Made by a program: the position numbers and the translations under genes
Part shown: piece after piece, positions 7,881-15,578 of the stretch
Position numbering within the stretch: the stretch's first letter is position 1
Layout of the letters: every line of letters starts with the position of its first letter
The notes under the pieces: model-generated
The model's database searches: none
Told to the model about the DNA's origin: nothing
The model's input: the letters and a program-made list of their open reading frames with translations, nothing else
Source of the DNA: CAZADS01 sp964483985
GTDB lineage: Bacteria; Pseudomonadota; Alphaproteobacteria; Thalassobaculales; Thalassobaculaceae
Assembly (NCBI GenBank): GCA_964483985.1
Contig: CAZADS010000088.1
Span: forward strand, 1-64,000
Direction: 5' to 3'
DNA length: 64,000 bases

Positions 7881-8834
7881 TCACAGAAACTTATCTTTCA
7901 TTTTTTCTGTAGCCTGTACTAGCGCAGACATAATCCCAGGTTCCAAAGCGGAATGACCAGCGTCTGGAATGACTACATATTCTGACCCAGGCCAAGCCTG
8001 AACCAACTCATCGGCTGAACGAATAGGGCAAATAACATCATAACGGCCCTGAATAATGACGGCCGGCTTATTCGTTATTTTATCTAAACCATTTAACAAA
8101 GCGTTTGGATTCAAGAAATTTTGATTCATAAAATAATGTGCTTCAAGTCGAGCGACAGCCAACATTTCGTCAGGCGAGGGTAGAAAAGCTTTCTTAGGGT
8201 CTTCGCCTTTCAACGTAGAACACGCTGTTTCATAAGTGCTCCAAGCAGCAGCAGCAGGATAATGGACGGTCGGATCCGGATGGCTCAGACGAGCCCAATA
8301 AGCAGCTAAAGGATCGCATCGTTCCGCTTCCGATAACGGAGCTAGCATAGCGCGATGAGCCTCTGGGAAGAAATTCTTCATTCCAGTCATAAACCAGTCA
8401 ATTTCAGATGCACGACCTAAGAAAATCCCTCGCAATATGAAGCCCAAACAACGTTCAGCATATCTTTGTCCATATGCTAACCCTAAAGTGCTGCCCCAAG
8501 ACCCTCCAAAAATTGCCCATTTGTCAATCTTTAAGTATTTTCGCAATTTTTCTATGTCACTGATTAAATCTTCAGTGGTGTTTTCCCGATACTCCGCGAT
8601 GGGCCTGGATTTTCCTGCTCCTCGCTGATCAAATAATATTATTCGATAAAAATTTGGATCAAAAAACCTACGGTGTAGCGCTGTAATCCCAGAGCCAGGT
8701 CCTCCATGCAAGAATAATATTGGTACCCCCATGGGCGCACCTACTTCCTCCCAATAAATTTGATGAAACGTCGACACCTGTAGATGGCCGAAGTTTGAAG
8801 CTTCTATCTCGGGAAATAGTGTGTCTTGGATCAG
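7881..8834 (-). CDS. pip: Proline iminopeptidase (alpha/beta hydrolase) with a probable CTG start
   Basis: The enzyme releases N-terminal proline from peptides. Motifs are the oxyanion HGGPG (HGGPGSGITALH), DQRGAGKS and the nucleophile elbow GGSWGS; DVICPI and DAGHS hold the acid and histidine. The first conventional start is GTG at 8777, but the frame upstream still encodes family sequence (LFPEIEASNFGHLQ), and no ATG, GTG or TTG exists back to the preceding stop. CTG at 8834-8832 has AAAGGG seven bases upstream and would give 317 residues, the normal length. An ATT at 8840, or a mutated start, are alternatives. Confidence 0.88.
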   Translation of the reverse strand: MIQDTLFPEIEASNFGHLQVSTFHQIYWEEVGAPMGVPILFLHGGPGSGITALHRRFFDPNFYRIILFDQRGAGKSRPIAEYRENTTEDLISDIEKLRKYLKIDKWAIFGGSWGSTLGLAYGQRYAERCLGFILRGIFLGRASEIDWFMTGMKNFFPEAHRAMLAPLSEAERCDPLAAYWARLSHPDPTVHYPAAAAWSTYETACSTLKGEDPKKAFLPSPDEMLAVARLEAHYFMNQNFLNPNALLNGLDKITNKPAVIIQGRYDVICPIRSADELVQAWPGSEYVVIPDAGHSALEPGIMSALVQATEKMKDKFL

Positions 8835-8889
8835 GGTAATGCCCTTTACGTCTTCATTAACATGGTACCCAATAATGCATAGGCTATTG

Positions 8890-9387
8890 TCAAATTAAAT
8901 TCATAATTTCTTCCAGCTTGATAGCAGCAGTATCTTCATCGATTTTTTCAATTGCAGCAAATTCACGCGCCAACCTATCTAACGCCGCCTGATACATTTG
9001 CCTTTCACTATAAGATTGATCGGCTTGAGCACTACTTCTACGCAAATCTCGCACTACTTCAGCTATTGAAACTGGATCACCAGAATTAATTTTTGCTTCG
9101 TATTCCTGGGCTCGTCGAGACCACATAGTCCGCCGAATTCGGGCCCTACCTTTCAATTTGGTAATGGCCACATCCATCTGCTTCCTGGAGCTTAGTCTTC
9201 GAAGTCCCGAATTTTGCGCTTTCGCAATAGGAATTCTCAATGTCATTCGTTCATGTTCAAAATTTATCACCAATAGATCGAGCTCTGTACCTGCAATTTC
9301 TTGGGTTTCTGTACCTAAAATTTTTCCCACACCGTGCGTCGGGTAAACGACGAAATCTCCTGTTTTAAACTCCGGTTTCTTTGTCAT
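8890..9387 (-). CDS. CarD-family transcriptional regulator
   Basis: 165 residues from the ATG at 9387, which has AAGAAGG upstream. The frame stays open 58 codons further up but that part is not CarD-like and is left out. The N-terminal RNA-polymerase-interacting Tudor-like domain (FKTGDFVVYPTHGVGKILG) is followed by a helical DNA-binding domain ending IKLEEIMNLI. CarD binds RNA polymerase beta and stabilises open complexes at rRNA and growth-related promoters. The gene ends just upstream of the iminopeptidase, with the stop about 55 bases before the proposed CTG. Confidence 0.93.
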   Translation of the reverse strand: MTKKPEFKTGDFVVYPTHGVGKILGTETQEIAGTELDLLVINFEHERMTLRIPIAKAQNSGLRRLSSRKQMDVAITKLKGRARIRRTMWSRRAQEYEAKINSGDPVSIAEVVRDLRRSSAQADQSYSERQMYQAALDRLAREFAAIEKIDEDTAAIKLEEIMNLI

Positions 9388-9662
9388 ACTCGCCTTCTTC
9401 CTCTCATTCGGCCGCTTCCCACGATTACACTGTTTCAGCCTCCCACCTGACGGTATTTGCAATACCCAACAGAAGCCACACGGCCCTATGCCAGGCCGCA
9501 CGCCGAGGGTCCGAACTTCATCGGGAATAGTTAAGGCGCTTCCAAACGAAACGCCGCGCACCCATTAGTATAACACACTAGAAGTTATAAGTGTATACCG
9601 CTCATCACAGCCGGTTTTGTAACCAGCCCTAATTTTTTCACTTCATCACATCATGGGAAGCA

Positions 9663-10001
9663 CTAATTTCCTTCACCAGGACTGTCACTGAAATATTTTT
9701 CGTACTTTCCAGTCATTCCTTCATAGGATTTAGCGTCTTCTTTATGGGGTATCATTCTAGTTATATTTGGCCATTCTTCGGAAAATTTTCGATTGTGCTC
9801 AACCCAATCTTCGGCCCCTGGTTCCGTATCTGGAAGAATTGCTTCAGGCGGGCATTCAGGTTCACAGACACCACAATCGATACACTCATCAGGGTGGATT
9901 ACTAACATATTTTCACCTTCGTAGAAGCAGTCTACGGGGCACACTTCCACGCAGTCTGTGTACTTACAAAGAATACAATTGTCATTGACGATATACGTCA
10001 T
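9663..10001 (-). CDS. fdxA: FdxA-type 7Fe ferredoxin
   Basis: 112 residues. Cysteines C9, C12, C17, C21 and C40, C43, C46, C50 follow the pattern of 3Fe-4S plus 4Fe-4S ferredoxins (CILCKYTDC, CIDCGVCEPECP), with the long acidic and aromatic C-terminal extension usual for the alphaproteobacterial FdxA. It is a soluble electron carrier. In many alphaproteobacteria it sits between the S4-domain gene and carD; here carD follows directly but the S4 gene is 5 kb upstream. Confidence 0.93.
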   Translation of the reverse strand: MTYIVNDNCILCKYTDCVEVCPVDCFYEGENMLVIHPDECIDCGVCEPECPPEAILPDTEPGAEDWVEHNRKFSEEWPNITRMIPHKEDAKSYEGMTGKYEKYFSDSPGEGN

Positions 10002-10054
10002 AATTCACTCTTCCTATAGGATTTACACTACTTGCAGACGTCCTAAAGAATTAT

Positions 10055-10522
10055 TTAAAAACAAGCAAGTCCGAGTTTAGTAAGAGCTCGCCTCCGAGCT
10101 TGAGCGCTGTCTTTATCACTTACATATAACAAACCGGCTAAGCGTCTCATTAAATTAGATTCGAAATCGTGTACTTGTCCATCCGAATATATGACCTCCC
10201 ATAACATTTCGAATAATTCAAGGCGTTCCTGCTCGCCAAAATAATTTCTCAATACTCTCGTATAACGATATATATCATTACTGGAAACCAAGTCTTCATT
10301 AGCATCATCAAGAATTTCCAACGCTTTAATTTCATCAATCTGAAAACGTTGAATCATCAATTTGACCATAGCTTCTTGCTCAATATCTTCTTTCTTACCA
10401 TCTAACCACGCTGCACGAACCAATAAAGCAGCACATGCTAGACGAGTCTGTTCTAACTCAGAGTTCTCTGAAACGCCCCGATTTCGGTTTTGGGACAAGG
10501 CTGCTTTGATTTTCTGAAACAT
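10055..10522 (-). CDS. TerB-like helical protein
   Basis: 155 residues, mostly alpha-helical, with two tandem acidic helix-loop regions (RAAWLDGKKEDIEQEA and EVIYSDGQVHDFESNLMRRL) that match the TerB fold. Despite the family name, single TerB-domain proteins are common in alphaproteobacteria and are not evidence of tellurite resistance. The N-terminal 20 residues are basic and probably disordered. It lies 53 bp upstream of fdxA on the same strand and may share its transcript. Confidence 0.85.
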   Translation of the reverse strand: MFQKIKAALSQNRNRGVSENSELEQTRLACAALLVRAAWLDGKKEDIEQEAMVKLMIQRFQIDEIKALEILDDANEDLVSSNDIYRYTRVLRNYFGEQERLELFEMLWEVIYSDGQVHDFESNLMRRLAGLLYVSDKDSAQARRRALTKLGLACF

Positions 10523-10598
10523 CTATTAACCTCTATCTCGATATGATAATTAGGCTCATATACTTGTTAAAGCTTCAATCATCAATTAAATCGATAAA

Positions 10599-11234
10599 AT
10601 GACAGATGAAAAAGCCATCGCTTGCGCTTGTTTCCAAAAAGATGCTGTGTCCGCACGCAGAAACAGCAAAGCTATAATTGATGTACTTATAAACGTGCTG
10701 CCCCGAAATGGTAATATTTTAGAAATCGGAAGTGGAACAGGGCAACATGCATTATTATTCTCACGAATATTAGCGCCTCGCCTCTGGATTCCGAGCGACC
10801 CCGATTCGAAACAGCGCGCCAGCATTAATGCTTGGGCAAATACTTCCACTCAAAACCGTCCCTTGCAACCCCGTAATATAGATGCCACATCAAAGTCCTG
10901 GGATGTTTCTAAAGTCGACAAAATCACTTCGGTAGTCTGTATTAATGTAATCCACATCTCCCCTTGGATAGTAAGCGAAGGTTTAATCGAAGGATCTGGA
11001 CGAGTTTTACCAAAGTGTGGGATATTGTATCTATATGGGCCGTTCAAGCGTTCCGGACGCCATATTTCCCAAAGCAATGCGGATTTCGATTCCTATTTAC
11101 AAAGACAGAACAAAGCTTGGGGCGTTCGTGACCTTGACGAAATCGAAATGGTAGCAAAAACTCACGGTTTTTATATGGATCAAATTATAAATATGCCGTC
11201 CAATAATTTTTCCTTGGTTTTCAAGCACCTTTAA
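10599..11234 (+). CDS. DUF938 family SAM-dependent methyltransferase-like protein
   Basis: 211 residues. The motif I glycine-rich loop ILEIGSGTGQHA starts near residue 40 and binds S-adenosylmethionine; WIPSDPD would be motif II. This and the sequence around YLYGPFKRSGRH place it in DUF938, whose substrate is not established. It is the only plus-strand gene between 6.6 and 18.3 kb and starts divergently from the TerB-like gene. The start ATG at 10599 lacks a strong ribosome site, so an upstream or non-canonical start cannot be excluded. Confidence 0.85.
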   Translation: MTDEKAIACACFQKDAVSARRNSKAIIDVLINVLPRNGNILEIGSGTGQHALLFSRILAPRLWIPSDPDSKQRASINAWANTSTQNRPLQPRNIDATSKSWDVSKVDKITSVVCINVIHISPWIVSEGLIEGSGRVLPKCGILYLYGPFKRSGRHISQSNADFDSYLQRQNKAWGVRDLDEIEMVAKTHGFYMDQIINMPSNNFSLVFKHL

Positions 11235-11257
11235 TAAGGGTCCAAGTTTATGCCTAA

Positions 11258-12433
11258 TTATAATTGTCTTAATTTTTCACAAAATTCAGCAACTTCAAAT
11301 TCGGTATTGAAATAATGCACACTTGCTCTAACTACGGAATCCAACCCACGCGCCAAATAGCTAAGTTTCATTCCGGATCCGCTGGAGACGGATATATTAA
11401 TGTTAAGGGCAGAAAGTACTTTCTTTATTTTAACGGGATCATAGCCCGCGTGGCGAAAAGTAACAATTCCACATTTTACGACGCCTTCATCAGTGAGTTC
11501 AATAGCGGGGATGTTGCTTAAACTTTCCCGTAACTGTTCGGCGAGACAAAAAACACGCTGGTTAATTTGTGTCATTCCTAAATTCAATGCATAATCAATT
11601 GCTGCACCGAGAGTAGCCTGACCTGCCACGAATCTTTCCCAATTCTCAAAACGTCTAGCGTCACTACGGATGATGAATTTTTTTTCATCAACCAATTCTG
11701 CTGCGAACTGATCTAATAATGGCGGAGTAAGTTGATTAATCCATTCTCTTTTGACATAAAGTAAGCCAGTTCCTCTAGGGCCTCTTAAATATTTTCTACC
11801 GCTTGCAGACAAAAAATCACACCCAAGAGACTGCACATCTAACGGAATTTGGCCTATAGATTGGCAGGCATCTAACAAATACGGGATGCCATGAGCCTTG
11901 GCTATAACGCCCACTTCGGCGGCGGGATTGACTAACCCCCCCCCAGTGGGAATATGACTTATTGATATTAATTTAGTGCGTGAATTGATACACTTTCTAA
12001 GGGCGTCTAGGTCTATCTGGCCATGCTCATCATTTGGCACCACCACTAGCTCTGCCCCGATAGATTGAGCACGGTGCAAACAGGCGATGATATTACTTCC
12101 ATAATCTGAAAGAGCAGTGAGGATTCGATCTCCTGCTTTAAGTGGAAGAGAATAAAACACCATATCCCATGCGCGTGTTGCATTTTCGACAAAAGCTATT
12201 TCTTGCGGCGTTGCACCTATTAATTTTGCTGCGGCAAAATAAAAATTCTCTATTTCCAAAATACGTTCTTCCGCAGTTTCATAAGCGCCATGCATTTCCT
12301 CATCATGAAGAAATGAATATAAATAATCCGCTACAGGAGCAGGGACAAATGAAGCACCTGCATTGTTAAAATGCAAAATCGTTTCACATCCACGTGTTTC
12401 CCTGCGAATTCGTGTGATATCTAACTCGGACAC
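11258..12433 (-). CDS. Class V aminotransferase-fold PLP enzyme (cysteine desulfurase-like)
   Basis: 391 residues from a GTG at 12433 preceded by GGGGA. The frame runs 104 codons further upstream, but that part only mirrors the MFS gene in another frame. FNNAGAS opens the fold; D188 and Q191 in LLDACQSIG contact PLP, and the Schiff-base lysine is K214 in SASGRKYLRGPRGTG. Class V enzymes act on cysteine, selenocysteine, kynurenine or other amino acids; the exact substrate is unknown. It starts 35 bp after the MFS transporter ends, which suggests one transcript and possibly a shared substrate. Confidence 0.88.
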   Translation of the reverse strand: MSELDITRIRRETRGCETILHFNNAGASFVPAPVADYLYSFLHDEEMHGAYETAEERILEIENFYFAAAKLIGATPQEIAFVENATRAWDMVFYSLPLKAGDRILTALSDYGSNIIACLHRAQSIGAELVVVPNDEHGQIDLDALRKCINSRTKLISISHIPTGGGLVNPAAEVGVIAKAHGIPYLLDACQSIGQIPLDVQSLGCDFLSASGRKYLRGPRGTGLLYVKREWINQLTPPLLDQFAAELVDEKKFIIRSDARRFENWERFVAGQATLGAAIDYALNLGMTQINQRVFCLAEQLRESLSNIPAIELTDEGVVKCGIVTFRHAGYDPVKIKKVLSALNINISVSSGSGMKLSYLARGLDSVVRASVHYFNTEFEVAEFCEKLRQL

Positions 12434-12468
12434 GTAATTTCCCCAAAATTGCCATACAAAAATTGCAT

Positions 12469-13656
12469 CTAACGCCGCCGCATTACTAAGTTTGCTCCTA
12501 GCAGTGCTGCTGGAAAAGCGATGGCAATAAACGCCATACCGTAACCACCAATCCAAAACCCTAACCCAAAAACAATAGGAAAAACAATTTGACCTGCGGA
12601 GCCAAAAGCCAAAATTCCGCCGGTTATTCGCCCTGCTTCGCCTGCAGGAGCCAATCGAGCCGCTTCGGACAAAAGCACTCCATGCCATGACAAAACAGAT
12701 AAACTTATGCCACAATTTACAGCTAATATTCCTGCATGGCTCCAATGTGGATCAAATCCCCCCATCAACGCCGTGGAAAACGCCATTATAGCTGCTAAAG
12801 CCGCCAAAAGAGCTCTTGGTTGAATCAAAGCACTGCCAACCCAACCCCAAAAAATTCGAGCTGGAATCGCCAATAATGTGGCTAGACCCAACACCTGTCC
12901 TGCTTCTTCTAAGGTATAATTCAAATCCTCGTAAAGATACGTGATAGTGAAATTGGTATAAATAGATTGCATGCCAACGAAACAAAAAGCCGCCATTGCC
13001 ATAACGCGCCTTTCAAGTTGGCCAAGGACATCACGCACATTTGTTATAAAATCCCTCCAATACGGGCGGGCTTTAGGATCTCGGTCGCGATCAAATTCCT
13101 CTCGAACCGGCTGCAGTAGTATAGCTATTCCTATACACAATAATGCTAATCCTAGAATCGCCCCTCTCCAACCAAAAGCCACGGCAATGGGCGCTAAAAT
13201 CAAGCCAGATAAAGCAACGCCAGCGGGCGTTCCCGTCTGTTTGATTGAAAATATTAATGGGGCCCATTTGGCCGGCGAGTAATTGGCCAGGATTTGGGAA
13301 CTGGCCGGGGTAGCGACAGTAGACCCTATACTTATAAAAACAGCTGAAACAGTAAGTGCCGGTATAACGAGCCACATATTCGCGCATAAGGCTGATACAG
13401 CAAGGCCAGTAGCCATCAAAATACAACCAATCTGACTGGTGCGAAGAGCACCAAATCTGCGTATAACCCCGCCACACCCTGTCATTACGGCTAAGGAAAT
13501 GGCCGCATAAAACCAAGTATAAACAAGTACGTATTCTGATTCGAAAACTAATTCTTGGGCTATGGCTGGAAATAATGCCGGCAATCCAACTTTCGCCGCG
13601 GTTGCAACTGTCTGCTGTAACAGCATTGCGATTATGGCTAATAACAAAATGGTCAT
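12469..13656 (-). CDS. MFS transporter
   Basis: 395 residues and about 12 hydrophobic segments, the usual MFS size. The loop after helix 2 (GGVIRRFGALRTSQIG) is the MFS motif-A region. A cytoplasmic loop rich in charge (REEFDRDRDPKARPYW) separates the two six-helix halves. Substrate cannot be predicted; the next gene encodes a PLP enzyme, so an amino acid or related metabolite is a reasonable guess. It has ATG at 13656 and a 120-bp gap to the TPR gene upstream. Confidence 0.9.
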   Translation of the reverse strand: MTILLLAIIAMLLQQTVATAAKVGLPALFPAIAQELVFESEYVLVYTWFYAAISLAVMTGCGGVIRRFGALRTSQIGCILMATGLAVSALCANMWLVIPALTVSAVFISIGSTVATPASSQILANYSPAKWAPLIFSIKQTGTPAGVALSGLILAPIAVAFGWRGAILGLALLCIGIAILLQPVREEFDRDRDPKARPYWRDFITNVRDVLGQLERRVMAMAAFCFVGMQSIYTNFTITYLYEDLNYTLEEAGQVLGLATLLAIPARIFWGWVGSALIQPRALLAALAAIMAFSTALMGGFDPHWSHAGILAVNCGISLSVLSWHGVLLSEAARLAPAGEAGRITGGILAFGSAGQIVFPIVFGLGFWIGGYGMAFIAIAFPAALLGANLVMRRR

Positions 13657-13776
13657 AGAGACCCATATCTCAAAAAAATATCAGGGGTTTTCTTCTGTAA
13701 GGTTTTAAATTAATTGCAGAAAATACAATATTTACTAATTAACAACTGCTTCATTCATTTGAGCGTATTTGATTTT

Positions 13777-15168
13777 CTAGGACAAAATCAAGGTATCAGC
13801 ATTGGCCCGTGCCACTCGAGCTGCTTCATTATCGCCACAGCGCTCTAAAACATCCGCATATTGACGCCAAGACGGTATACTTTTCGGCTGTTCAAGAACT
13901 CGCTCAGAAAGCAAACCTCGAACAAGTTTATCACAACCTTGTCTCCGAGCTGCATCAATCAACATTCGGATCCAACAATCGCGTTGAGCCCAACTCCCCC
14001 CGAGAGGAACCATTTTATAGCGTAAATTCAACATTGTTCTTACCACAACACAATATTCTCTGCGTGCATAAGCAATTATGGCTTTACCAACTGCGATGCC
14101 TACATCACAACCAACCTGAGCTGTTGTTACACCTTTCTGAGCGTTTTCTTCTGCAAATTTTTGCATAGCAGCAATCATGTCTTCCGCTAGCTTCAAACGT
14201 CCAGACATCGCCAATCCCATCAAAAAATGCAAATCATTAAATGGACGAAAACAATCGCCAATTCGATTTGCACAGACTTCGGCTACTCTATCCCAACGAT
14301 TTCCAACATCCACACCCAAGATTTCTAACCGCATCAATATGCTGGTAGCATTCCCAATATCTGTATTATCTTCAGAAGGTCTTGGCCAATACTCTTTATC
14401 GAACGCGTTTAAGACATCATCAAAACGCTCTAGTTCTAAGTAGTGAAGAGACCTGTGCCACCAAAGGTGATTCGCGAATGACCCGCGCTTAATCCAGATT
14501 TCAGAATGGGACGTAATCCAAGCGATCCCCTCTACCCTTTTACCTAACGTCTCCAAACAATGTGCAACTGCATGCCCTGCCCAAATATCTGCACTATTTA
14601 TCTCAATAGCTCGACGTCCAATCGCGTCTGCAGAAACTGGGTCGCCATTTTCCTCGAGGGCAAAAGCCCAGCAGCCCAAAATATAACCGAAACCGGGGAT
14701 TGACTCATCCCACCTTTGAATTGCTCGGGAAGACGATGCCAACATAGCGGGGAGAGCCCCAATAAAAAAATAGAGATGATGAGCTAACCTGAAGGCAAGT
14801 ATATCGTGGGGATATTTAAGTAAGATTTCATCAAATATATTAGCTGAAAGTGATATATTACCGCTACACCAGGCTGAAAGAGCTTTCACATGTTGCCGCT
14901 CACGTTCGTTGCCGTGGACAGCCAATTTTTGCGCCTTTTCCCAACAGCGCTTAGCCTCTTTCATTAAATGTTGGCGAGATGGCAACTGCATAAAATATCC
15001 CCGGAGACATTGGCCCAAAATCATATCGGGATCGAGTTCGCCGAGACGACGCAATATTACAACACTGTCTCTCCCATTACCTAGATATTCCTCCACAGCC
15101 TCATCAAATATGTCTACAGATTCTTGACTACGCGCCGTTATTTGTAATCCACGTTTATCATAAAACAT
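13777..15168 (-). CDS. TTC38-like tetratricopeptide repeat protein
   Basis: 463 residues, wholly helical, without a signal peptide. The order and spacing of features such as HDILAFRLAHHLYFF, the AVAHCLE motif, WWHRSLHYLE and GGSWAQRD match the TTC38 family known from animals and many alphaproteobacteria. TTC38 has no established biochemical role. Repeats are degenerate TPRs spread over residues 30-450. It begins just upstream of the S4-domain gene in reverse order (its ATG at 15168 follows that gene's stop by 14 bp), so it is probably part of the helicase-S4 transcript. Confidence 0.85.
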   Translation of the reverse strand: MFYDKRGLQITARSQESVDIFDEAVEEYLGNGRDSVVILRRLGELDPDMILGQCLRGYFMQLPSRQHLMKEAKRCWEKAQKLAVHGNERERQHVKALSAWCSGNISLSANIFDEILLKYPHDILAFRLAHHLYFFIGALPAMLASSSRAIQRWDESIPGFGYILGCWAFALEENGDPVSADAIGRRAIEINSADIWAGHAVAHCLETLGKRVEGIAWITSHSEIWIKRGSFANHLWWHRSLHYLELERFDDVLNAFDKEYWPRPSEDNTDIGNATSILMRLEILGVDVGNRWDRVAEVCANRIGDCFRPFNDLHFLMGLAMSGRLKLAEDMIAAMQKFAEENAQKGVTTAQVGCDVGIAVGKAIIAYARREYCVVVRTMLNLRYKMVPLGGSWAQRDCWIRMLIDAARRQGCDKLVRGLLSERVLEQPKSIPSWRQYADVLERCGDNEAARVARANADTLILS

Positions 15169-15182
15169 TACTGGATCTCTCG

Positions 15183-15578
15183 CTAATTCCGGCCCATAAG
15201 TTTATCGATAGCACGTCGTTCTTCTTTAGTGGGCCGACCTTCCCCACGTTTTCGACTAGATATAGGAGCAAAGGATTCAGATTCCTTCGCTTTCCTTCGT
15301 TGTTGATCTATGGGAGCCAAGTCCTCATAAAGAAGCTGAGCTTCTACAGCCGGACCACGTCGTTCTGCAAGAAACAGGACCCGTATCACGCGTATAAACG
15401 GACCCTGAGGAAAAGTTAGTGTATCACCGATCCGTACTAATTGATGCGCCTTCGAAATAACCTTTCCGGATAACCTCAATCGACCCGCACTGAGTAATTT
15501 ACTGGCCAAACTTCGACTTTTAAAAAACCGAGCACACCAAAGCCATTTATCTAATCTTTGTAGCGAATTTTTTCCCAT
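15183..15578 (-). CDS. S4-domain RNA-binding protein (Hsp15-like)
   Basis: 131 residues. The N-terminal S4 domain (LQRLDKWLWCARFFKSRSLA, then AGRLRLSGKVI) binds structured RNA; the remainder is basic and resembles the heat-shock protein Hsp15 that recycles 50S subunits carrying nascent chains. The start codon shares one base with the TAA of the helicase upstream (TAATG), showing translational coupling. The pair helicase-S4 is a conserved alphaproteobacterial arrangement. Confidence 0.9.
   Translation of the reverse strand: MGKNSLQRLDKWLWCARFFKSRSLASKLLSAGRLRLSGKVISKAHQLVRIGDTLTFPQGPFIRVIRVLFLAERRGPAVEAQLLYEDLAPIDQQRRKAKESESFAPISSRKRGEGRPTKEERRAIDKLMGRN

Noticed and set aside
9388..9561. N-terminal extension of CarD
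   Set aside because: The extra 58 codons are not CarD-like, and ATG at 9387 has a ribosome site and the standard N-terminus.
12434..12745. N-terminal extension of the class V aminotransferase
   Set aside because: The extra 104 codons lie within the MFS gene in another phase, are rich in Arg, Ser, Cys and Trp, and a GTG with a ribosome site at 12433 fits the family start.
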